46,457 bases of DNA from Priapulus caudatus. Taxonomy: Eukaryota > Priapulida > Priapulimorpha > Priapulimorphida > Priapulidae. Every line of letters starts with the position of its first letter. The first letter of the stretch is position 1. Under the pieces are notes generated by a model that worked only from the letters and a program-made list of their open reading frames with translations, ran no database searches and was not told the DNA's origin. Made by a program: the position numbers and the translations under genes. The DNA is taken from NCBI RefSeq assembly GCF_000485595.1, contig NW_014577627.1:109159-155615 (forward strand). Reading direction: 5' to 3'. Shown in pieces: positions 9,629 through 19,196 of the stretch.

Positions 9629-11131
9629 ATGGGTCAGATATTTGGCATGTTTGGCTTTCCCATTGACAGCACCGGTCTGGGTGAGTGTTCTCTGCTCGAG
9701 TCCTGTAGGACCGAGGATGTGGAGCTGGTCGGTATCAATCTCTGTCAAGGTGTAAAGCCCGACGTGCTGGACTCGCACGGCTGCAGCGCGCTGCACTATG
9801 CCTGCGACGCGTACGACGACGACAGCGCCGCGGAGATGGTGCGGCTGCTGCTGAAGCACGGAGCCGACGCGAACGTGACGTCACGGTGCGGCGGCAAGAC
9901 GTGCCTGCACGCGGCCTGCGAGCGCGGGAGAGCGCGACTCGCTGGGCAGCTGCTGGACGCGGGCGCGTGCGCCGACGTCGCCGCCGACGACGGCGACTTT
10001 CCACTGCATGTTGCCGTCAGGGTGGCGGCAGACACGGGCAGCGACTATCTGCTGCGCACGCTGCTCGCGCACGGTGCGCGCGCCGACCCGCGCGACCCGC
10101 TGACGGGCTGCACACCGCTACACGTCGCCTGCCGCTCGCGCTACCGCAGTCGCGCCGCCGTCCGGCGTCTGCTCGCGAGCGGCGCGCGAGCCAACGCCGT
10201 CGACGCGCGCGGCTGGACGCCTCTGCACGAGGCGGCCGGCACCGACCGCGTGTCGGTCGTCGCGATGCTGCTCGCGCACGGAGCCTTCCCAGACAGCGCC
10301 GCCGCCGACGGCCAGACACCGCTGCATCGCGCATGCGTCGGCGGTTACCACGACAACGTGACGCTGCTGCTCGCGCACGGCGCCGACGTGGACGTGACGG
10401 ACGTGAACGGGCTGACGCCGCTGCACGCTGCCGTGGAGATGGGGCACGCGGCAGCCGCGAAGCTGCTGCTAGCTGGCGGAGCGAGCGTACACGCGTGCGA
10501 CGCGCGCGGCTGGACGGTGCTGCACCGAGCGTGTGCGAGTCGGTGCGCCGACACGAGGACCGTACACAGATTACTTAAGCACGGGGCCGACGCGAACGCA
10601 CTCGACATGCACGAACACACGCCGTTCTACGTCGCCTGCAAGGAGTGGTTCCACAACAAAGCTCGCGTGCTGCTCCGCCACAGCGGCCACTCGTACGTGC
10701 CGACGTGCACCAACAGGGATACCGTTCTGCACCTTCTCTGTCGGCAGGCCACGGTGATCGCGACGCACGGCCACAGTAAGCGAATAGAACTGCTAGGCCT
10801 CCTGCACGACCTGCTATCCGTGACGAGCGAGGTGGACATAACGAACGCCGCCGGGGAGACCGCCTACGATCTGTGGTTAGACGTGCACAAGCAAACGAGA
10901 AGCGGGTGGCGATACAGTGATGTGGCGTCGAGTTGGATCATCGATGACATCCACGCAATGATTTTGCGCATTCACGAAACGATGCAGCAGAAATTCCACT
11001 TGCGGCTGCAATGCATAGCGGCGAGAGCGATTGTAAAGCATCGAATGTCGTACAACCGCGTTTTGCCCAGATCGTTGGTCATGTTAGTCCATAGACATCT
11101 GATCAGAGACAACATGCTTTCATTCGCATAG
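9629..11131 (+). CDS. Ankyrin repeat and SOCS box protein (ASB family), single coding exon
   Basis: The 500-residue protein has about ten ankyrin repeats from residue 51 to about 415. Clear TPLH-type repeats begin near 51, 88, 121, 159, 194, 227, 260, 293, 328 and 362; the tenth carries an insertion and a last half repeat starts near 408. Residues about 456-493 (LQCIAARAIVKHRM, then VLPRSLVMLVHRHLI) fit a SOCS box, which recruits Elongin B/C and Cullin 5. The likely role is a substrate adaptor of an E3 ubiquitin ligase; the substrate is unknown and I cannot choose an ASB subtype. The start follows an in-frame TAA at 9617. It opens MGQIFG, a weak possible N-myristoylation signal. The repeat region is very rich in G+C and CpG, in contrast to its flanks. 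Confidence 0.9.
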   Translation: MGQIFGMFGFPIDSTGLGECSLLESCRTEDVELVGINLCQGVKPDVLDSHGCSALHYACDAYDDDSAAEMVRLLLKHGADANVTSRCGGKTCLHAACERGRARLAGQLLDAGACADVAADDGDFPLHVAVRVAADTGSDYLLRTLLAHGARADPRDPLTGCTPLHVACRSRYRSRAAVRRLLASGARANAVDARGWTPLHEAAGTDRVSVVAMLLAHGAFPDSAAADGQTPLHRACVGGYHDNVTLLLAHGADVDVTDVNGLTPLHAAVEMGHAAAAKLLLAGGASVHACDARGWTVLHRACASRCADTRTVHRLLKHGADANALDMHEHTPFYVACKEWFHNKARVLLRHSGHSYVPTCTNRDTVLHLLCRQATVIATHGHSKRIELLGLLHDLLSVTSEVDITNAAGETAYDLWLDVHKQTRSGWRYSDVASSWIIDDIHAMILRIHETMQQKFHLRLQCIAARAIVKHRMSYNRVLPRSLVMLVHRHLIRDNMLSFA

Positions 11132-11435
11132 CGTGCCGTTATCGAAATCACGTCAACATAAACTCGTAGAAATTTGAGTGCACGATTTAAGCACGGCAGT
11201 TTATGCAAGCAAAAATATTGCGTGCAAGATTAAATCTGCCCAAATTTGGAACGTTGGCTTTGCGTAATGTGGTTTTGGTGGTTTTTATGCGTTATTCATG
11301 ATCGCATAAAGTATGCTGTTCCCACATACATTACCGTCATACGTTTATTTTTTATATATATGCCATTTATTGTTAACAAGCGATATCACTATGCTTGTAA
11401 GTGTTGTTACAGTTAAAATTGATCTAAATTAAATG

Positions 11436-11441
11436 AATAAA
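11436..11441 (+). terminator. ASB gene polyadenylation signal AATAAA
   Basis: An AATAAA in AT-rich DNA ~305 bases after the ASB stop; the most plausible end of this transcript. Confidence 0.55.
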
Positions 11442-11778
11442 AAGTAACAGGACTTGTCGAACCTATATAATACGACGAAACACATCTGCAGCTGTTTAGC
11501 GTGGCCGGGGAAAGGAGAAGGAAACGATGAATAATAGAGAGGTGGCTAAATTCCAAACTAATAACACCGATCCCGATACGTAATAATATTACGTATAATT
11601 AATATAAATGACTAATATTACTACAATGTATTACTAATAGCGTAAAAAACATGCAAAGTCAGAAGCGCCAATGTGATACGATTAAGCGTCCTTACTTATT
11701 TAATTGCAACTATACTTGAAAAATCAGTTTGATATTATAACTTGATTCCGAAATATTCGTTCAGGATTTACTGGAGCT
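11442..11778. other. Gene-free stretch
   Basis: AT-rich sequence after the gene island; nothing recognised. Confidence 0.4.
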
Positions 11779-12069
11779 GATAGGGTCTATGTCCCCACTG
11801 CCGGAACGTACCCTGGGTACGGACCGGTATACCGGAACGTACCCTGGTACTAAATACTACTATCTGATATGCCGGATCGTACCTCGCCTACTCCACTAAT
11901 GAGTCTAGGGAGTCGCCTACGCCTACTCCCTAACCCTAACGCTAACTCTAACCCTAACCCTAACACGAACCCTAACCATATCAGCTAGATAGTTACCAGG
12001 GTACGCTCCAGTATACCGGACCGTACCCAGGGTCTGTTCCGGCAGTACCCTGGGGGACATAGACCCTAT
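11779..12069. mobile_element. 291-bp MITE with ~75-bp terminal inverted repeats and telomere-like core
   Basis: The ends begin GATAGGGTCTATGTCCCC and pair over about 75 bp (ACTGCCGGAACGTACCCTGG and a slightly diverged complement). GAGCT flanks both sides (11774-11778 and 12070-12074), a plausible 5-bp target duplication. The loop is a degenerate CCCTAA array. No coding capacity. Confidence 0.75.
11924..11976 (-). repeat. Interstitial telomere-like (CCCTAA)n array
   Basis: About eight imperfect CCCTAA units (variants include CGCTAA, CTCTAA and CACGAA) form the centre of the surrounding MITE. Confidence 0.8.
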
Positions 12070-12074
12070 GAGCT

Positions 12075-12470
12075 TTACTGAACGTTATAGCGATACCTAT
12101 GAACGGACCATAAATAACTACTATATACACGTATTTATTAACTATTTTAAGTCCAATATAAAGCGATCGCTAGTTAATGAGTCGTGACTTATCGACCGAA
12201 AAGGGGCAATTTTATTATATAAACCTGGGGTTCGTTGTCAAAAACATCGTAAAGTTAACACTAATATTAAGAACCCTAGGTGATTACAGCACGCAGCAGA
12301 CAAGATTGACAGTGTACAGCGTGTAATAAACTCGTAACATCGTAAATATTAGTCTTCAAAGCCCAAGGGACTATATCGAAGACAGAAAGAGACAAAGTTG
12401 ATCAAATAGACAGATCAACACTGCGGATCGCAGTACACGACAGTATGGCAGATGGGGTCGTTGTCGTATC
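12075..12470. other. Gene-free stretch with a MITE-family fragment
   Basis: Around 12221-12260, the reading GGGGTTCGTTGTCAAAAACA followed by TCGTAAAGTTAAC resembles the sequence at about 29966-30060, so it belongs to an interspersed family. No gene. Confidence 0.4.
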
Positions 12471-12797
12471 GATTACAGTTCTTTGGTCCTACGGGTCGTT
12501 GGCACTGATCTCTATAATATAATATAGATTATATTATAGAGATCAGTGGTCGTTGGTCCTACGGGTCGCTGGTCCTACGGTTCACGCAGGCACACGTAAT
12601 TTTTTTCTTTAATTGTTTGTTAATTTAATTTTTTTTATAAAAAAAATTAATTTAAGTTTTTGATTAAATTTTTAATTTTTTTATTTTTAATGCATTTTTT
12701 TTTTATTTAAATTTTTTTAAATTTAATTTTAAAATTTTTTTTAATTACCCACGACCAACGACCCGTAGGACCAACGTGTCCTACGGTGCACGATACA
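12471..12797. mobile_element. Foldback element with 16-bp tandem units and AT loop
   Basis: The left arm holds about 2.6 tandem copies of GGTCCTACGGGTCGTT (12485-12582, interrupted by the 46-bp hairpin). The right arm (about 12750-12790) carries the complement, CCAACGACCCGTAGGACC. The loop (about 12597-12748) is almost pure A/T with long A and T runs. No protein is encoded. Confidence 0.65.
12503..12548. mobile_element. 46-bp hairpin insertion flanked by 8-bp direct repeats
   Basis: The 46-bp unit runs CACTGATCTCTATAATATAA... to its exact complement, with ~21-bp arms and a 4-base centre (ATAG). GTCGTTGG occurs immediately on both sides (12495-12502 and 12549-12556). Because the host DNA is itself a tandem repeat containing GTCGTTGG, the duplication is suggestive rather than proof here. 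It sits inside the foldback left arm and so is younger than it. Confidence 0.65.
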
Positions 12798-13280
12798 AAT
12801 AATACGCTGATGCACATTAAACTTATAATAAATGAATACTAATAATAAAAATATGTACTGGTAAAAAATATACACAGTGTATTTACACAGCAGGACTGCC
12901 TGTGTAGTGTACTACAGTACTTCTTAAACTGGTGTATGGTTCACCCAAGGGTAAAATTAAATGAAATTATTTTGAGGTGAATGAAACTAGACCAAAAACA
13001 TAAGGAAATTTTGTTGTGGGTGAATGAAATTTTGTAATAAGGTCTCGACGGTGAATGACACTGAAATAGTTTAAGAATTATTTTCTTCCTCTTCCACTCC
13101 TGTGCATACTTCAATCATAGTCAAAAGCCACGTATACTGCGCATACTCGACTTTATCGCCCATCAGAGTCTGACGTTGAGACAAAGAAAACCCGGCGTAT
13201 CCTTTCGAGAATGTAAATAAGGAATGAAAAAGGCAAATCGAATGACGAAAACCTTGAACGAAACTTTTTACATGAGGTAT
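12798..13280. other. Gene-free stretch
   Basis: AT-rich DNA. Near 12950-13060 variants of GGTGAATGAAA recur three times. The overlapping minus-strand ORFs (13071-13470) show no domain. Confidence 0.35.
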
Positions 13281-13282
13281 GT

Positions 13283-13312
13283 TTAGGGTTAGGGCTAGGG
13301 TTAGGGTTAGGG
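13283..13312 (+). repeat. Interstitial telomere-like (TTAGGG)n array
   Basis: Five TTAGGG-type units, one varied to GCTAGGG, followed by DNA where the motif GTAGTAC recurs at about 13322 and 13379. It is a second, independent telomere-like tract in this window. Confidence 0.8.
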
Positions 13313-13391
13313 TACACTTCTGTAGTACAAGTCTGGTACACTTTGTGTATACATATATGTACCTCGGGTACATATCTGTAGTACCTGATAC

Positions 13392-13885
13392 CAGCGTTGC
13401 CAGGTCCAAGCTGAACAATATCACCAAAAGGCACATGAAAAATCACCAAATGGAACAAAAAATCACCCAAGTTTTAAAAATATCAATATTTCACCATGTT
13501 AGCGCTTACTGAGGACTGTTATTGACCACATGTAACTTATTTACATTTTAAAGCGTGTTCGTTTTGTTCATTTCGGCAATAAAAAAAAAGTGTATGTGAA
13601 ATGCATAGAGGTACATTATATAATGTATACAACTATATGGTGAAATGTCAATGACGTAATTTTTCTACACATCAACTGTACAGTATTGTAGAGTTGATTA
13701 ATTAAAAAAAAGCTGAAATTTTGACTTTTATACCAAAACGTCAAAAAATCACCAAAAATAAAAAAAAATCACCAAAAATTAAAAAAAAATCACCAAATCA
13801 CCAAGTCATTTTTTTGTCACCAAGGCTTTCCAAAAATCACCAAATTTTCAAATTTGGTGACGGAAATCACCAAATGGCAACGCTG
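13392..13885. mobile_element. 494-bp hAT-type MITE with ATCACCAAA repeats
   Basis: The ends are CAGCGTTGCCA and, at the right, the complement of CAGCGTTGCCATTTGG. Flanking 8-mers are CCTGATAC (13384-13391) and CCTGGTAC (13886-13893), matching at 7 of 8 positions. An 8-bp duplication with CA..TG ends is the pattern of hAT superfamily insertions. The interior repeats ATCACCAAA many times between A runs. No transposase. Confidence 0.8.
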
Positions 13886-13893
13886 CCTGGTAC

Positions 13894-14349
13894 GACAACG
13901 ACCCCTTCAGCGACAGTATGTGATGGCAGTATGCCTTCGTGACAGTGTACAAGTATCAAAGTAATATGCGCACGTTTGTCTGTTCTATATGTTAAGGTGT
14001 TTGCATTTTCGACGTGTTTAACGTCTCCACTGTCTATTGTCAGACACCACTTTTTTAGATTTTGGAAGCGATATCATGGAAAATGGAATTTGGCAACAAT
14101 ATCATTAAAATGATTAAGAAACAGCCGCGATTGAGTAGAATTTTTTTATATGACATCTTATTGGAGTCTATCTATATATGGAGGCGTATTCCTTATCGGG
14201 TCTCGTTCATATAATAGAAAGATATAGAGACACCTAGCCTAAGTATAATATTATTATTTTTATGGTTTCGGCCAATGTTTTAGGCTGGAAACTACCGCCC
14301 TCTTTCGGGTGCAATCGTTGCAACTATAAACTTGATAACGTAAACGAAT
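13894..14349. other. Gene-free stretch
   Basis: No coding region or clear repeat; mostly AT-rich sequence. Confidence 0.35.
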
Positions 14350-14357
14350 GTTCAAAC

Positions 14358-14403
14358 CGTAGAAATAATATAGATAGACATCTACATCTATATTATTTCT
14401 ATG
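14358..14403. mobile_element. 46-bp hairpin insertion flanked by GTTCAAAC
   Basis: Arms CGTAGAAATAATATAGAT and ATCTATATTATTTCTATG pair over 18 bp with one G:T position around a 10-base loop. GTTCAAAC flanks both sides exactly (14350-14357 and 14404-14411) in otherwise unique DNA, a clean 8-bp target duplication. It has the same length and organisation as the unit at 12503. Confidence 0.75.
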
Positions 14404-14411
14404 GTTCAAAC

Positions 14412-14590
14412 TGAGGAGAATATGCGATACGATGGCGTTATCCAGTGTCTATTGTCATTGCATTCCGAGAACGCAGGATTCTGACGCACACGCGGTCTGC
14501 TTGATGAAGCGAAATACACATGTAATCAACTTTAATTTACGACTATTTGAAAAGCCCACCACCAACATTGGAGAAGGTTTCATATATCAT
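14412..14590. other. Spacer
   Basis: Nothing recognised. Confidence 0.3.
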
Positions 14591-14592
14591 TA

Positions 14593-15002
14593 GGCGCGTT
14601 CACACTGGCGCGAATTAGCGGGATGCAAATCCCGGTTTTTGCATCGCGATCGAAATACCGAGATTATTACAAGTGTGAACGCAATACATATCTCACTAAT
14701 AATCGCGATCAGCATCGCGCTCAAATCGCACTTTTGACTGCGATTATTTGGAATTAGCGCGATTATTTGCGTGTGTGAACGCTCGCGCAAATAATCCCGG
14801 TATTTTCTATCCATATTCCAAGCGAGTGAGGCATGTGGGCATGCGCAGTGAGCATTCCGGCAGTGAGCATGCGCAGTTCGATTAATAGAATTATCCCGCT
14901 CGGCGATTAGCGAGATATTTCCGCCTGTGTGAACAACGACACAATTATCTCGGTATTTCCATCGCGATTAGCATCGCGGTTTTTCTTGTGTGTGAACACG
15001 CC
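14593..15002. mobile_element. 410-bp MITE with GGCGYGTTCACAC ends and TA duplication
   Basis: The left end is GGCGCGTTCACAC and the right end the complement of GGCGTGTTCACAC. TA lies on both sides (14591-14592 and 15003-15004). GTGTGAAC recurs internally near 14673, 14772 and 14927, and GCGATTAT-type words recur, so the element looks like a multimer of its own ends. No coding capacity. Confidence 0.75.
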
Positions 15003-15182
15003 TATTGAGGCAATCGTGAGAAATTTACAGTATCAACTTTTTGAAGTTGTTATGCATTCTTATATTCATAAATTAACATTAGGATGCTAGTAAGGATATC
15101 TAACGGGATTAGAAGTTACAACGTAGCTAATGGGTTAAATCCCCGGTACATTTCCAGGAGTAAAAGAACTTTTAGAATGGTC

Positions 15183-15355
15183 AGTGTGTGTAAATGCAGT
15201 GATGTGTGTCTGTGTGTGTGTGCGTTAGTGTGTGCATGCGTGCGTGCGTGCGTGCGTGCGTGCGTGTGCGTGCGTGTATGTGTGCGTGCATGTGTGAGTT
15301 TGTGTGTGTGCGCATGAGTGCGTGCGTATGTGAGTGTGAGTTTGTGTGTGGGTGA
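15183..15355. repeat. GT / GTGC compound microsatellite
   Basis: GTGT and GTGCGTGC runs with occasional GA units; the Cys/Val and His/Thr frames across it are artefacts. Confidence 0.9.
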
Positions 15356-15863
15356 GTGGGTGACTGGGGCCTGCGTGCTTGGTAATCTGGGAGAGATTTT
15401 CAATTTGCCAAATTACTAAACAATCCACCGTTACTAGCTTTCTTGCGATAGTGCATAACAAAGTCACTTATATGCATCATACGTCTTTGAAGCGAAGTAA
15501 TTAAATATTGGAAACATTGCATAACTCAAATTTTCGATTTGCATGAATAAAAACGTGGTCTCGTTTAAGTAAAATTGAAAATTCCCAATAAACTCAGTTA
15601 TTACGGAGTAATCACGTGCTTCATATTCACAGTACGTCCATAATCACAATGGCGTCAGTTATGCGCATTGCACTAGGTAGGATACTGCAGTGCTAATGTT
15701 CGCACGAATAGTAATCCACTATGCTTATCGATGTGAATAACGTGCAACTGCACGCTTTTAGAACCTGTGCCCGTAATCTGAGTATCTTGGCAATACGCTA
15801 AGAGGTTTGATGTAGTCATGGAAGACTATCCGGTTATAGGAGTCACGGTGCGGATACGTTTAT
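15356..15863. other. Gene-free stretch
   Basis: No gene or repeat recognised. Confidence 0.35.
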
Positions 15864-16146
15864 GGGCCGTAGCCTTCGGGGGGCCCGGGGGGGGGGCAAG
15901 GGGGCAGCTGCCCCCCTAGATTTTGGAGCAAAATAAAAAAATAAAAATGTTCTACTAAAAGAGAATTGTCGTAGTCAGAATGAAAGCTGTACATGTACTC
16001 AAAAGTTCCTCAAATACCATCTCCTGCGATCTACATTTTCAAAGTTTTCTGGGGGAAGACGCCCAGATCCCCACCTATTTCTCACCCCCTCCTTGAAACT
16101 GTGGATCCGTCACTTCCCCCTAGGCATTTGCTCAGCCTACGGCACT
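15864..16146. mobile_element. Inverted-repeat element with G/C homopolymer ends
   Basis: GGCCGTAGCC at the left and GCCTACGGCACT at the right are near complements. Inside the left end, a run of G then GGGGGCAGCTGCCCCCC forms a strong palindrome. Towards the right end are GGGGGAAGACGCCCAG and C-rich DNA. It resembles the element at 24711. Boundaries are approximate. Confidence 0.5.
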
Positions 16147-16427
16147 ACAGACAGTTACTCGACTAATTCTAGATCTATCTCTTCAGGTATTGGCCATACG
16201 AATTTAGTAGTTTGCAATTTGTGAGATTACTTTGTGCAGTGACATATGATGCGCGAAGACAAGCACAGTGACCCGAGCTCTAAATAATTAAATAATTAAA
16301 ATAGCAGGAGCGACTGGTCTAATCGACACGTTGATCGTAACACGGTAATTTTTGACGAAACTTGCAGGTATCAAATTAATCGGGCAATAAATAAAACTTA
16401 TATTCCATCCATGCACATTATTATACG
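16147..16427. other. Gene-free stretch
   Basis: Nothing recognised. Confidence 0.3.

Positions 16428-16456
<29 letters not shown>
16428..16456. repeat. (TA)n microsatellite
   Basis: About 14 TA units. Confidence 0.9.
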
Positions 16457-16458
<2 letters not shown>

Positions 16459-16637
16459 ATAGTATAGTGAGCTTGGATGGCTTGATATCTATCAAGGTAA
16501 CTGTCGGTAGAGTGCTCAGATGCATAAGTTGCAGAGCGTAATAAAGTTGTAGTCTGTCAGATTAAAGACAAACAATGCACTTTTTTAGCTGTACTGCCGA
16601 GTTTCACGCTTACCGCGATCATCAGACAAAACTTTAA

Positions 16638-17638
16638 AAGACAATTGAAGCAAAATTTTAATAACTCTGATAAACGTTTTAGAGCATATAAATACCATCA
16701 ATACACGTATCACACATTTTCAAAATTCCGCGCGCCGCATTTGCAATCACGCAGTAAGAAACACATGAATAAGTCAGTGCCATGTGACGTCACAGCCCCC
16801 TGTGAAACCAACGGGGACCACGCCATTATTTAAACAATAGGGCGTTTGGTGTATAAGATGGAGACAGACAAAGCATAATTCAAATGATTCTTAGATGTAC
16901 TCAGATGATGATGACTAGTTGTATAGGATTACCAGTTGATATAGCTTTGAGCCTGAGAATATACGACAGAGGACAGAAAAATTCCGAGGAAGAGAATCGC
17001 TGAAAAAGCAACGCGAAGAGTCGCATCCACTCAAAACTGTCCAAGAATCAGAACAGTCACAACATGGCGAAATGGAAAGCCTTCGGTACCAGATAGCGTA
17101 GCGACTGTAAGACTCAAATACTGTGTACTTGTAGTGCTGTCGAATTAATGAGTACGGCACCATGCGATGTATAATGCTGCCGATGGAATGAGAAGATCAG
17201 GGTTATTGTAGACCAGTTCGACGCTAGACCAGGTGAGGCATGCGAGTACACTGATCACTGGGCTTATCACGCTCGGTCAGAATCACATATGTATCTGTAC
17301 ATGTATGTACATCTCTACGCAAGTCATGTACATATACCGTGAATGCATTATCCACACAGGTAATATGTATGTACATGAATATAAGTACATTTACAGGCTA
17401 CATGTTTGTTGTATGCTGTAACAATACTTTCACCTGGCATAACATATACTAGCGTGTTAGCACTGTTACGCTATATAATGGCGTGTTTCAACAGGGGGCT
17501 GTGACGTCACAAGACCTAGATTAATATTCATGTGTTTCTTACAAATTGGGCGCCGGATTTGAAATGGAATACGTTATTGAATGTATTTCTATGTATAAAA
17601 ACGTTACAGAAGTTATAAAATTTGACTTCAATTGTCCT
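16638..17638. mobile_element. 1-kb inverted-repeat element with TTAA duplication
   Basis: TTAA lies at both borders (16634-16637 and 17639-17642). The ends read AAGACAATTGAAG and, complemented, AGGACAATTGAAG. The inverted arms extend about 190 bases each (16638-16830 and 17466-17638), sharing AGAAACACATGAATA and TGACGTCACAGCCCCCTGT. TTAA targets are used by piggyBac and Kolobok transposons; AGG-type ends would fit Kolobok better. No transposase lies in the ~630-bp interior, so it is non-autonomous. Confidence 0.75.
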
Positions 17639-17736
17639 TTAATGAAGAGTAAACCTTGTATACATTCCATAACCCATATAAACATGAATGGCGCTATTGT
17701 TTTAGTTATCTATTGTTATGTAGTTCTATAGCTCTA

Positions 17737-17791
17737 GTAACTATAGCCCGCGTACGGTTGCCTGCGGAAACCGTACGCGGGCCATAGTTAC
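17737..17791. repeat. 55-bp near-perfect hairpin
   Basis: GTAACTATAGCCCGCGTACG... (17737-17759) pairs with 17769-17791 over 23 bp with one mismatch and a 9-base loop. CTATAG occurs on both sides at a short distance (17726 and 17805). Confidence 0.8.
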
Positions 17792-18409
17792 CAAAGCCAG
17801 TAGATCTATAGTTGAAATGGCGTTTAGAGTATAGTCGCAGTTGTGATGTACTATCCTTGCGTTGTGTTATTGTTCTTCATTTGTAGTAAATGTGTAATTG
17901 TATTAATGTCTTAGTTTATAAACCTAATTCGTTGTTCGTTTCGTGTTTGCGTTTCCGCTTAAAGGATGTCAGCTTCTCTTTGTCTCTCGTGCGACGTAAG
18001 GCGGTTGGCGATGAAGATCACAGTAAAGATAACACGTCTTTGTTGTAACAGATTAGATAATTTATTCTACTCAGTGATTCCAAATACGCGGCTGAAAACT
18101 ATCACCGCCGTGCGGCGACCTATGTAATTACTCCCAGCTTGAAAAGCTCTCTCTCTTTCTCTGCTGCGTCTACGCAGTTACTTCCTTGATCGCGTGGCGA
18201 TTAGTCACGCGCGACGAGTTTCTAGAAGCTTCTACGGAACTTACCGTCACGCACGACGGGGTCGTCCTCGAAGCATCTTACGGAAATGACGCAGTGCTTG
18301 CTGCTAGCATGCACAGCTTAAACGCGCGTAGCACGGCTACATATAGTTCTATAGTTAAATCGATCTATTGTTCTGATGGTATATTGTTGTTTGGCTTTTA
18401 ACTTTGTTT
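17792..18409. other. Gene-free stretch
   Basis: GC-rich patches near 18100-18330 carry a 71-codon + strand ORF (18186-18401) without a recognisable domain. It could be part of an old element. Confidence 0.35.
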
Positions 18410-18800
18410 GTTTGTTTCTAATCCTATTACCGACATTTATACGAAAATTCACTCCTACTCTCCGTAAATTTCGTCACATTAAGCCCCCTGTCCCGTCCGC
18501 AAATTAACAACAACTATGCAATGCGCGCGCGAGCGCGCGTAAAAGTATTGTGCGAGAAAACGCGTTATTTTACGTCACACGCTGCAGTACTCCGCCGACC
18601 TAACGTTTTTTGTTTGTTTCTAATCTTATTGCCGCCATTTATACGAAAATTCAATCCTACTCTCCGTAAATATCGTCACATAAAGCCCCCTGTCCCGTCA
18701 GCAAATTAACAACAACTATGTAATGCCCGCGCAAGCGCGCGTAAAAGTATCGCGCAAAAAACGCGTTATTTTACGTCACATGCGGCAGTACTCCGCCGAC
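18410..18800 (+). repeat. 201-bp tandem duplication
   Basis: Copies 18410-18599 and 18612-18800 both run from GTTTGTTTCTAATC to GCAGTACTCCGCCGAC. Each contains AAGCCCCCTGTCCCGTC and a CGCGCG-rich patch. They are about 90% identical with substitutions, so the duplication is not very recent. Confidence 0.85.
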
Positions 18801-19196
18801 GACGCTGCCGCGGATAGGATGTTGCCGTACCTCCTTCCACGTGGGTGACTCTCCCTGTCAGCTTTTTCCTTGTCGTGGCTGTACGGGCGGCGGTGGTCGT
18901 CACTCACTGCGCGTCGCTGTCCGGTGATGATCTGGCCGTCGTCCATCGTCAGACGCGAGAGCAAGCCGTTGTCGACGCCGTTGTCCATGGCAGCGGTGAC
19001 CACCGCAGCGGCGGCGGCAGTTGTGACGTTCCTTGACAATTCTTCTATCTTGAATATCTACAATAATTTATTTAAGTTCACAAGGCTAAAATATGATACG
19101 AAACAGATAATGAGCTTCGTAATAAATGTTATGCAACATTGTCTCTTCTCAATACGCATTGCACTGGACAGCATTTTGACGTTGGGAGAGTTGTAA
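18801..19196. other. Gene-free stretch
   Basis: No gene supported. CGG/CCG-rich around 18880-19030, with short chance ORFs on both strands. Confidence 0.35.

Noticed and set aside
7379-10620. Long ORFs opposite or out of frame with DOLK and ASB
   Set aside because: They are shadows of GC-rich coding DNA, without recognisable domains.
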